The translations under genes were made by a program, and so were the position numbers. DNA of 64,000 nt from Bacteroidota bacterium (GTDB taxonomy: Bacteria; Bacteroidota; Ignavibacteria; Kryptoniales; JAKASW01). The stretch covers positions 1 through 64,000 of the forward strand of contig JAKAMG010000002.1 of NCBI GenBank assembly GCA_021812985.1. The letters run 5' to 3'. The notes under the pieces are model-generated. The model was not told the DNA's origin, ran no database searches, and saw nothing but the letters and a program-made list of their open reading frames with translations. How positions within the stretch are numbered: the first letter of the stretch is position 1; each line of letters begins with the position of its first letter. Shown one piece after another: positions 17,344 to 24,735 of this stretch.

Positions 17344-17475
17344 TCAAAAGCAGGAGCGGACGGAAATGGAATGCAAAGGATATCGAAAGCAAAGCGGCGA
17401 TGACTCGCCCACCCGCCCTGAATAAGCAATCGAAGCCTCGACCGCTTCTTTCAACACTGCATCCCTCTGCACCAT
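17344..17475 (-). CDS. Possible small protein (43 residues) with a strong ribosome site
   Basis: The minus strand has ATG at 17475 preceded by AAGGAG seven bases upstream, an excellent Shine-Dalgarno. It opens a frame of 43 residues beginning MVQRDAVLKEAVEASIAYSG and ending in TGA at 17344. There is no similarity I recognise, and the C-terminal half has an unremarkable composition. It could be a real small protein in front of the zinc-ribbon gene, a gene remnant, or chance. The ribosome site is the only positive evidence. Confidence 0.25.
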   Translation of the reverse strand: MVQRDAVLKEAVEASIAYSGRVGESSPLCFRYPLHSISVRSCF

Positions 17476-17531
17476 GTTAAGTCTCCTTCAATTTTGACGA
17501 CTTAACTTAGCTGATAACGCGCGACGTGTCG

Positions 17532-17568
17532 TATCATCGGATGATAGTAATTGCTGACAGAATGATAC
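17532..17568. repeat. Nested inverted repeats at the 3' end of the PLD-family gene
   Basis: TATCATC-G-GATGATA is a perfect dyad at 17532-17546. The same left sequence GTATCAT also pairs with ATGATAC at 17562-17568, giving two alternative hairpins just after the gene's stop codon. A terminator or 3'-end processing signal is plausible. Confidence 0.3.
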
Positions 17569-17570
17569 GG

Positions 17571-18602
17571 CTATTCCCCCGTCGCTTTTAGACCTCTCAG
17601 CACTGACAGAAGCAGGTCTCTTCGGTCATCCGTGATATCAATGATTTTTCCTGCATTTGTCTTGGTTATCCCAATTTTCCTAAGTTCTCCCCATATTCTA
17701 TCATTTAGTTTCTTGTCCAAATTTCGGATTACTTTATAGGCAACAAACCACTGGCCATCAGGTGTGCGCGTGGGAGTTTCTACAATGTCGATAATTCTCG
17801 CGTACTTCAACCTCGTGTTGCTTTTGTTGGATGCGTCGAGAATAAACAATCTATCCCCAACGGAGTAGAGCCTTGCATCACCGTCCGCGTACCAGTCAAA
17901 CTCCGCCCAGTCCGTGTTCTCTTCTACCGCCCGAGTAGTTTTTTCATTCACATAGCCACTAATGTTTGTCCATCGATAGACGGTTGGGTTCTTTGGGGGC
18001 GGACTTGTCTCTCGTCCCAAAATTTGAAGGAGGAATTTCTTTGAAACTGGAGAGTGGCCCTTGAATTTCCCGCGTGCTTCCGCATATGCTGAGACATTCG
18101 AATCGGTTAGCGGAATTGTGTCTGTTACCCATTCGGAGTGTAACTGCTTTCGTGCCCTTGCAAGAGCCATGGATGTATTGGGCAGGGTGGCATAGAGATT
18201 AGTCTCTCCGGTGCTCGTGAGCCCATCGCCAGTAAGATTTGAGGAACCAACGACAAGGATCGACGTATTTCTCTTATCTATTAGGTATACCTTTCGATGA
18301 AACCCAGGGTGTTTAGAAAGCCTGACGGACAACTTCCCGCCTGATTGCTTCTGAGCCTGAAGCAGGAGACGCAAAGCCTCCGGAGAAGTAAACCCCTGAT
18401 ATAAACCTGTAAGCAGTCGCACCTCACCTCTCCGTGATATTCGCCTCAGTCCGTTCAATACTCTCCGAGCTCCATCTTCGGTTATAAACGCAACAAATAT
18501 TGTCGCACGGGTGGCCCGTTTGTATTCCCGATGGAGTGACTCCAGTAGACTTGCCGGGCCGCGATTTGACGATAGCACTAAGTTGATACTCTCTTTACCC
18601 AT
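17571..18602 (-). CDS. Phospholipase D-like (PLD) domain protein, probable nuclease
   Basis: A 343-residue protein with one PLD-superfamily HKD signature: H102 and K104 in GFHRKVYLID with D109 following, and a conserved GSSNLTGDGL (119-128). PLD-fold proteins with one HKD act as dimers; this architecture is common among restriction endonucleases (BfiI and NgoFVII type) and defence nucleases as well as lipases. There is no signal peptide. The residues after 190 contain an uncharacterised domain rich in aromatic residues (DWAEFDWYADGDARLYSVGD), possibly a DNA-binding or SH3-like fold. It lies 133 bases downstream of the type I restriction operon on the same strand, so a defence role is likely (inference from position). 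Confidence 0.75.
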   Translation of the reverse strand: MGKESINLVLSSNRGPASLLESLHREYKRATRATIFVAFITEDGARRVLNGLRRISRRGEVRLLTGLYQGFTSPEALRLLLQAQKQSGGKLSVRLSKHPGFHRKVYLIDKRNTSILVVGSSNLTGDGLTSTGETNLYATLPNTSMALARARKQLHSEWVTDTIPLTDSNVSAYAEARGKFKGHSPVSKKFLLQILGRETSPPPKNPTVYRWTNISGYVNEKTTRAVEENTDWAEFDWYADGDARLYSVGDRLFILDASNKSNTRLKYARIIDIVETPTRTPDGQWFVAYKVIRNLDKKLNDRIWGELRKIGITKTNAGKIIDITDDRRDLLLSVLRGLKATGE

Positions 18603-18735
18603 GGAATTGCCTCTGACAGTTTAGTTTATTGATTCTTGTGTGATTTTCCCGTGATGTATATGAGCGGTCCCACTGCTCACACCGCTTGCGACGACTTCTA
18701 GTTTGTGCTCTCGGCTGGTATTCCTCTGAATTCCA

Positions 18736-19452
18736 TTAGTACTTCCACTCACCGTGACTTATCGGAAACCTATTCAATTGTTCCTTGTACATTCTCCACC
18801 GCGGCATGAACTCATCCATGTACTTCTTAAACCGGTCGTTATGATGACCTTCGAGAAGGTGTACCAGCTCATGGACGACAACATACTCCAGACATATCGG
18901 CGGCTTCTTCGCGAGCTCCAGGTTGATCCATATTCTGCCGACGCGTCTGTTACAGGTTCCCCACCTCGTCTTCATCGATTTGATTGCCCAGCTGGAGGCT
19001 GATACGCCGATCTGCTTTTCCCATTTGTTAACAACTTCCGGCAGGACTTTCTTGAGTTCCTTTCGGTACCACTCATTCATCAGTTCAGCCCGCTTCGACA
19101 GAGAAGTACCCTCCCTGATGTGAAGCTCAATGCTTGATCCAGTGATCCTAACGTCTCCGGCCCTCTGGTTCTCTATAACTTTAAGGAGATAACGTTTCCC
19201 GAAGAAGTAGTGGCTCTCACGGTCCAGATACTCGCGCGGAGTCTGACGTGCCTGCTCTTTGAATCTCTGCTGATGCTTCCTTATCCATGATAGTTTGGTC
19301 AACGCAAAGGAACGAACAGTATCGATGCTCATCCGTGAGGGAGCCGATATGCGGACTTTCCCATCAGGTGGATGAACGCTCAAGTGGAGATTCTTGATGT
19401 CCTTAAAGACAACATCTATAGTAACTTCCCCAAGGAGGAGCTGCTTGTTCAT
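18736..19452 (-). CDS. YgjP/DUF45-family zinc metallohydrolase
   Basis: A 238-residue protein of the YgjP (WLM/SprT-like, M48-related) family. The zinc site is HELVHLLEGHH (H194, E195, H198 and H203/H204). Upstream are the family motifs MKTRWGTCN and GRIWINLELAK. The biochemical role of YgjP proteins is not established, though a peptidase function is assumed. It is very often the last gene of type I restriction operons, and here its ATG overlaps the hsdR stop (TGATG), so expression is coupled. A role in controlling HsdR or clearing proteins around DNA is speculative. Confidence 0.88.
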   Translation of the reverse strand: MNKQLLLGEVTIDVVFKDIKNLHLSVHPPDGKVRISAPSRMSIDTVRSFALTKLSWIRKHQQRFKEQARQTPREYLDRESHYFFGKRYLLKVIENQRAGDVRITGSSIELHIREGTSLSKRAELMNEWYRKELKKVLPEVVNKWEKQIGVSASSWAIKSMKTRWGTCNRRVGRIWINLELAKKPPICLEYVVVHELVHLLEGHHNDRFKKYMDEFMPRWRMYKEQLNRFPISHGEWKY

Positions 19453-22400
19453 CAGTATTCTTTCTGAGCCTTAACAATCATGAATATTCTTTCGACTTCG
19501 TCAACGTCGCCCAGTACTTCAAAGAGTGCTTGCTTGATTACACGCTCACGAGTTTCCACACCTCGCCAGTCATCAGATCGTACTTTCTTAACCGCTTCGT
19601 CGATGCTCTGCGCGATCTTAAGGGCGGTCCCATCGACTCCTGTTCCATATCCGTCACCAGTAACCGCTTCATGTACCACTTTGGACTCCCTCAAGTTGTT
19701 ATACAGCGACTGCAAACCACGGCTCTTCTTCAAAGGCTCGGGAGTATCTTCAGCCTGCCCAGTTTGAACCTGCCTGGCTAATACAGCAATGCGCTTGAGA
19801 TATTCTTCGTATTGAATTGCCTTCGCCCTCCTTGCAGCAATGATCTCGTCAAGCAGCCTTGACATCTTTGCATAAAATGCCGGGTCGTTTAACTGCTCTT
19901 TTATGATTTTTCGGCGCACGTTGTTCGCAATAGTTTCGGCAATGGCTTCCTTGCTGTTCCTTATCCCTTGAGGCAGGCTGTTCACTGCTGAGGCAATTCC
20001 TGACTTGACGATGAGTTCCAGCAGAGTCATATCGTCAAAGCTCGAAATCTTCCTCGTCTCATCTGCCTCGATATAAGTGTCTATCAGATGGCGCATGTCG
20101 GCTTCATACGCCTTCAGGGCGATTGTCTCGCCACTCGCCTTTCGTATGATCTCGCGGAGTTTCAGGTGTTTGTCGATGTCGCGCTTAATCTGTTTGATAT
20201 CGTGATCCGAATAGCCAGCCGGGCCGAGATCGTCCGCGATGTTTGCGTAGGCCCGCACGAGGCGAGCCGTAGCCGTATAAAGTGAGACTCTTCTCGCCTC
20301 ATGTGCCTGCAATTCCTCAGCGATCTCAGTATTTCCACAGAAGTAGTGAATGTGTTCCAGCTCGCTTTGAGGTAGTGGAACAGGCTCGCATATCAGTGCA
20401 AGCTCTTCCAGCGCGCCATCCAATCTTTCCTTCCCTTTCTTCAGACGATCTTCGATGAGCACTTCCGGATCGAGACCTCCGGCACTGTGGTCGAGCTCTG
20501 ATGTGTACACTGCCATCGCATCTTCGACCTTCGCAAAGAGGTCTTTGTAATCGACGATGTAACCGAAATCTTTGTCCTCCCCGTCGAGGCGGTTTGTCCT
20601 GCAGATTGCCTGGAAAAGGCCATGGTCTTGCATCGATCTGTCGATGTAGAGATAAGTGCATGGTGGAGCATCGAATCCCGTCAGAAGTTTCTCGACCACT
20701 ATCAGGAGCTTCATATTGGCGGGCTGCTTCTTGAACAGCTCCTTTGCCTCGTCTTCGTAAGTCTCAGTCTTTGATTTGCCAGGCTTTTGGACTACGTCTT
20801 TCAGGAGCTCTGTGTATGCGTTGTATAAAAACATCTTCTCAGTCTCTGTGTCTGCGCCAGTATCTTCCACAGAACTATCTCTCGTCTGCGGTTCATATGA
20901 TGTTATCAGCGCCGACTTCCGTTTCAACGGTGTCTTCTGGAAAAGCTCAAAATATTTTGCCGCCTCAAATATACTCGTGGCAACAAGCATCGCATTCCCG
21001 CGCTCGCTGGAGAGACGCGGCTTCACGCTGAAATCAAAAAGGATGTCTTCCACCAACCGCTCCATCCTCGAGCGCGAGCTCAAAACCTTTTGCATCGTTC
21101 CCCATTGTTCGCGCAGGGCAGCTTTTTGCCAGTCGTTGAGACCTTTCGTCTTCGCATCGAACCAGGCGTCAATCTTGTCCTGCGATCCTAAACGCTGGTC
21201 GATGTCGCGTGCTTCGTAAACTAAGTCGAGTATTACCTTGTCTTCGACGCCTTCACTGAACTTATAAGTGTGTATGTAACTTCCGAAAAGCTCCAGCGTG
21301 GTCTTGCTGTCAGTTTTGAGGAGTGGAGTCCCGGTGAACCCGATGAAAACGGCGTTCTTCATTAACGCTTTCATTGTTCGGTGCAGTCTTCCGCTCTGCG
21401 TGCGGTGGCACTCATCAACGAATACAAATAACTCTCCGACCGCCTGAGATGGCTGCGACTCCAGCTCCCTTATGAACGCCTCAAACTCATCATCTCCTTT
21501 TACGCCTTTCCTGCCGAACTTATGAATCAGCGAGCACACCAGGCGCGGCGCGGTCTTTCCAAGCTGCGTCATCAGGTCGCGCCCGCTTGTAGTACGGTGG
21601 ATTTTCTCGCCTGCATCCCTGAAGAAATCCTCGATTTGTTTGTCAAGCTCATCGCGGTCGGTCGCGATAAGCACACGGGTGTTGGGCTTGTTTTCGAGTA
21701 TCCATTTCGCAAGGAGGATCATAACTATGCTCTTGCCGCTTCCCTGCGTGTGCCAGATGATGCCACCTTTGTAGGCGTTCACATGTTTCTGCGCAGCTTT
21801 CACCCCGAAGTATTGGTGGACGCGCGGCAGTTTCTTCACTCCTGCATCGAAGACCACGAAGTCATACATCAACTCGATAAGCCGCTCCCTCGAGCACATC
21901 TTCATCAGATACTTGTCCAGTTTGGTTCGGCTGTCGTCCTTCTCGTCTTCCTTCCACTTAAGAAAGTATTTCTCCTCGGTGCCTATCGTTCCGTAACGGA
22001 GTCCTTCAGAGTCATTGCCTGCAAAGAGAAACTGCACCGTAGTGAAAAACCACTCGTTGAATTCGCGGCGCTGGTTGGAAATTAGTTGCCTGATCCCATC
22101 GCCGATGGATATGTAGCTGTTCTTCAGCTCGATGACAGCGACTGCAATCCCATTGACGTATAGGACAAGGTCGGGTCGGCGCTCGTGATTCCCAAGAAGA
22201 GTAACCTCCTCTGCAATTGCAAAGTCGTTCTTGCTCGGTTCCTTCCAGTTGATCAGGTGAATGGTTTCGTGGTCGCTTCCCGCGTCGATCTTTACCTTCA
22301 CGCCGTAACGCAACTGTGCATAGACTGCTTTGTTGTTTTCGTAAAGGCTGTGATTGGGATTGTCAGATTCGGCTCTCAGCAAGTAGATAGCTCTGCCAAT

Positions 22401-22580
22401 CTGCTCCTTGCTGTATCCGCATTTAGTCAGATATAGGGACAACAGACCTTCCTCAATGTTGCTGTTCCCTGATCGGTCGGTCCAGTCACCAAGATATTTG
22501 TACCCGAGTTCATCGCAGAACAGGGTGATGACCCGATTCTGCGTTACTCGCTCAGGCTTGCCGACTTCGCCCATTTTCAT
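19452..22580 (-). CDS. hsdR: Type I restriction enzyme, R (motor/endonuclease) subunit
   Basis: A 1042-residue HsdR of typical length. The PD-(D/E)xK nuclease site is visible as RPD137 and E151-L-K153. The SF2 translocase motor follows, with Walker A TQGSGKS (278-284), the DECH box (389-392), IGFTGTPLL and the later VEKLLTGFDAPP motif. A helical C-terminal region should dock on HsdM. Together with HsdM and HsdS it translocates and cuts unmethylated DNA. The start overlaps the stop of the RAYT gene that lies between hsdS and hsdR (TGATG). The intact catalytic residues suggest an active enzyme. Confidence 0.96.
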   Translation of the reverse strand: MKMGEVGKPERVTQNRVITLFCDELGYKYLGDWTDRSGNSNIEEGLLSLYLTKCGYSKEQIGRAIYLLRAESDNPNHSLYENNKAVYAQLRYGVKVKIDAGSDHETIHLINWKEPSKNDFAIAEEVTLLGNHERRPDLVLYVNGIAVAVIELKNSYISIGDGIRQLISNQRREFNEWFFTTVQFLFAGNDSEGLRYGTIGTEEKYFLKWKEDEKDDSRTKLDKYLMKMCSRERLIELMYDFVVFDAGVKKLPRVHQYFGVKAAQKHVNAYKGGIIWHTQGSGKSIVMILLAKWILENKPNTRVLIATDRDELDKQIEDFFRDAGEKIHRTTSGRDLMTQLGKTAPRLVCSLIHKFGRKGVKGDDEFEAFIRELESQPSQAVGELFVFVDECHRTQSGRLHRTMKALMKNAVFIGFTGTPLLKTDSKTTLELFGSYIHTYKFSEGVEDKVILDLVYEARDIDQRLGSQDKIDAWFDAKTKGLNDWQKAALREQWGTMQKVLSSRSRMERLVEDILFDFSVKPRLSSERGNAMLVATSIFEAAKYFELFQKTPLKRKSALITSYEPQTRDSSVEDTGADTETEKMFLYNAYTELLKDVVQKPGKSKTETYEDEAKELFKKQPANMKLLIVVEKLLTGFDAPPCTYLYIDRSMQDHGLFQAICRTNRLDGEDKDFGYIVDYKDLFAKVEDAMAVYTSELDHSAGGLDPEVLIEDRLKKGKERLDGALEELALICEPVPLPQSELEHIHYFCGNTEIAEELQAHEARRVSLYTATARLVRAYANIADDLGPAGYSDHDIKQIKRDIDKHLKLREIIRKASGETIALKAYEADMRHLIDTYIEADETRKISSFDDMTLLELIVKSGIASAVNSLPQGIRNSKEAIAETIANNVRRKIIKEQLNDPAFYAKMSRLLDEIIAARRAKAIQYEEYLKRIAVLARQVQTGQAEDTPEPLKKSRGLQSLYNNLRESKVVHEAVTGDGYGTGVDGTALKIAQSIDEAVKKVRSDDWRGVETRERVIKQALFEVLGDVDEVERIFMIVKAQKEY

Positions 22581-23503
22581 CAGCCCTTCCCGCTTTCATC
22601 ATCCCTGAAGTGTGACTCGCCAATAGCATTCCCAATAAACGCGCTCGACCATTGCCATTCCTCAGGCGCATTACACAGTCCAGCTTTCACCGGATTCTCG
22701 TGAATATATTTTACCACATTATAGAAATGCTCTTCGTTCCTTACAAACCTATCCCAATAATCTCTCATCCAGAAGCGCCCGGGCGCCCTGGGTGTGTCGA
22801 GCTCCAGCTCGACGCTTGCATCATCCCTCGGTCCCTCGCGGTCCACCTCATCGCTTGGTATCCCCAGCCCCAGCGCCTTATTCCTCTCAATCGCCCACCT
22901 TCCCGTGTACGACTTCCGCGATTGCACAATTTTGCCAAGCTGAATCTTGGGTTGTATCAGCACATGCACATGGTTCGGCATGATGCACCACGCGATCAGC
23001 TTGTACCGCTCTCCGTCGAATTTCAGGAACGCGTCCTGTACCACCTTTGCTACCTCAGGATGTTTCAGCGCGCAGCAACCCATACCCGCATCGAGCCAGT
23101 GCTCCATCTTTTTACGGCGTTCGGGATCCTGCTCGGATTCAGGAAGAGAGGCAAGTTCTTCTTCTATCTGGCGGAGTCTCTCTTGTGGAAGCGAGTCGGC
23201 GAGACGGAAAGTAATGAACTGGATTACCTGCGTTGAATCGAAATGAGGGAGGCAACCATGAAAGTACCAGCCGAGAGGTTGATTAGAAGGTGGCTGCTTG
23301 GAAGCGTCACTGGGTGTGTCAACCTCCAGGTTGACGCACTTGGCATCGCTAAGCTTCCCGTTGACGCATTCACAACCGCATCGGGAGCCGCCGTCGAGGT
23401 GATGATTGTATATTACGTCGATCTGGAGATCGACGTACCCAGGCGCGTCCCTGGGGGTGTCACCCTCCAGGTTGACGCCCCACGGAATGGTACCGACACT
23501 CAT
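22580..23503 (-). CDS. REP-associated tyrosine transposase (RAYT), embedded in hsd operon
   Basis: A 307-residue IS200-like Y1 transposase of the RAYT type. The HUH motif is in WCIMPNHVHVLIQP, and the probable catalytic tyrosine is in FWMRDYWDRFVRNEEHFYNV, with the family block YIHENPVKAGL. The recognisable domain begins at GWYFHGCLPHFD. The first 75 or so residues are unusual: they contain VNLEGD, YVDLQIDV and VNLEVD, encoded by REP-like DNA palindromes, and a fourth copy (VELELD) interrupts the domain before the tyrosine. RAYTs mobilise or maintain REP/REPIN sequences and are normally single domesticated genes. Its ATG overlaps the hsdS stop (ATGA) and its TGA overlaps the hsdR ATG (TGATG), so it is translated as an operon member. 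Confidence 0.9.
   Translation of the reverse strand: MSVGTIPWGVNLEGDTPRDAPGYVDLQIDVIYNHHLDGGSRCGCECVNGKLSDAKCVNLEVDTPSDASKQPPSNQPLGWYFHGCLPHFDSTQVIQFITFRLADSLPQERLRQIEEELASLPESEQDPERRKKMEHWLDAGMGCCALKHPEVAKVVQDAFLKFDGERYKLIAWCIMPNHVHVLIQPKIQLGKIVQSRKSYTGRWAIERNKALGLGIPSDEVDREGPRDDASVELELDTPRAPGRFWMRDYWDRFVRNEEHFYNVVKYIHENPVKAGLCNAPEEWQWSSAFIGNAIGESHFRDDESGKG
22796..22813. repeat. REP-like palindrome copy 1 (inside RAYT)
   Basis: GTCGAGCTCCAGCTCGAC: 8-bp arms around a CC centre, flanked by CCTGGGTGT on the left and GCTT on the right. It encodes VELELD in the RAYT frame. The flank CTGGGTGT matches copies 2 and 4. Confidence 0.7.
23318..23335. repeat. REP-like palindrome copy 2 (inside RAYT)
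   Basis: GTCAACCTCCAGGTTGAC: perfect 8-bp arms around CC, preceded by CTGGGTGT. It encodes VNLEVD in the RAYT frame and lies 522 bases (174 codons) from copy 1. Confidence 0.7.
23415..23476. repeat. REPIN-like head-to-head pair of palindromes (copies 3 and 4, inside RAYT)
   Basis: Copy 3 (23415-23436) has 10-bp arms ACGTCGATCT/AGATCGACGT around GG and is followed by ACCCAGG. Copy 4 (23459-23476, GTCACCCTCCAGGTTGAC) is preceded by CCTGGGGGT. Their conserved flanks face each other in inverted orientation about five bases apart, the layout of a REPIN (paired REP hairpins). Confidence 0.65.
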
Positions 23504-24735
23504 ACCAGTCTCGTCCTCCCTGTTAGCAACTCCTGCATCATCCCCTGCTTGAGCGCGACGGTTTTGTCACGGCGTTGCTCAAGTGCTAAGATCTCGGCGT
23601 CCATATCTGACAGCACTTCGGCAATGGCGGCCTGCTCCGCGTACTCCGGAATTAATATCTCAAGTCCAGCCGTGTCTTTCTTCGAGATTTCTAGAAAAGT
23701 TGAGCCAATGGCTCGCTCAACCATCTGCGGTTTCATCATCGACAATCTGTAATATAGGAACTCATTGCTGACCCCTTCTTTACAGATGAGGGATCTGAAG
23801 CCTTGGTTTGTGCAAACCTCGCACCCCGCGATACGGATTTCTCCAATAGTCGCGCGGCTACAGAGGAGAAGAGAACCAACCGGCAGGACGGAGGTATTGC
23901 AGCTTGCCAACCCAAGTTCAGAGATTGTACGCTCTGTCTCCACGAGATACTTCCCCTTACAACTCGTTATATCCGTGGGCGTGCACCAATTGATCGGACC
24001 ATCCCAGAAGGCTGGCTCCGTAGTCCGGGGAGTCGCACCGCTGATTATTTCTGCTAAGTCACCTAACAGGTTCCTCACCCACTCTCCACTAAATCCCGGC
24101 AGCCTCTTCTTCCCCGTCAGCAGTTCCTGCATCGCCCCCTGTTTGATGTCGCGCTTCTTGGCGATGAGCTTGTCGAGTGAATCAATCAGTGCATCGACAT
24201 CGCTCAAGGCTTCGGCGATGGCGCGCTGCTCCATGACCGTGGGAGGAAGGGGGATCAGTATTGCTGATAGAGAAGCAGTACTTACATGAACGATTGCATC
24301 ACCTTGTCCCTTGCTCGCTTTCTGGCGTACAACGACTGGAAAATTCAAAAGGTACCCGAGAAAAGCAGAACATGCATCGTAGGGACTAAAGATAATGACA
24401 TCACCACCAGCATATGCTTCCTCATCTCCGATAAAGGCAGCACACTTGCCAATGTCTTCTTTTGTCTCGCCGGAACCAGCAAACAGCAGATCCCCTTTTC
24501 TTAGTCTCTTGCTGGATTTCGCGACTTCTTGAGAAATGTAGCTATTAAAGGAACGGATTATTTCTGTATGATGAGTATATAGTTCTCCATAACGTACACA
24601 GGGAATTGCTCCACTGGATGAATCTGCCCTGCTGATCCCTTTCCCTTTAGTAAAGTCACCTATCGAGCCTAAGGCAACGCAGTCCCAATCCTCCGGAATG
24701 ATCCCAACCTCGGTCTGTTTCCATCCTACCCTCAT
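23500..24735 (-). CDS. hsdS: Type I restriction enzyme, S (specificity) subunit
   Basis: The ATG at 24735 overlaps the hsdM stop (ATGA) and gives 411 residues, normal for HsdS; the frame continues upstream but inside hsdM. Two target-recognition domains (about 15-155 and 205-360) are separated by a conserved helical repeat: EQRAIAEALSDVDALIDSLD with IKQGAMQELLTG, repeated at the C-terminus as EQAAIAEVLSDMDAEILALE with LKQGMMQELLTG. The helices set the spacing between the two half-sites, and the domains determine the DNA target, which cannot be predicted by eye. The stop overlaps the ATG of the RAYT gene. Confidence 0.93.
   Translation of the reverse strand: MRVGWKQTEVGIIPEDWDCVALGSIGDFTKGKGISRADSSSGAIPCVRYGELYTHHTEIIRSFNSYISQEVAKSSKRLRKGDLLFAGSGETKEDIGKCAAFIGDEEAYAGGDVIIFSPYDACSAFLGYLLNFPVVVRQKASKGQGDAIVHVSTASLSAILIPLPPTVMEQRAIAEALSDVDALIDSLDKLIAKKRDIKQGAMQELLTGKKRLPGFSGEWVRNLLGDLAEIISGATPRTTEPAFWDGPINWCTPTDITSCKGKYLVETERTISELGLASCNTSVLPVGSLLLCSRATIGEIRIAGCEVCTNQGFRSLICKEGVSNEFLYYRLSMMKPQMVERAIGSTFLEISKKDTAGLEILIPEYAEQAAIAEVLSDMDAEILALEQRRDKTVALKQGMMQELLTGRTRLV

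Larger units (their letters stand above)
17242..17570. other. 329-base spacer with possible small ORF and dyad symmetry
   Basis: Between the zinc-ribbon gene start and the PLD-family gene stop. It holds one possible 43-codon ORF on the minus strand and an inverted repeat near its left-gene boundary (both listed separately). Nothing else is recognisable. Confidence 0.5.
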
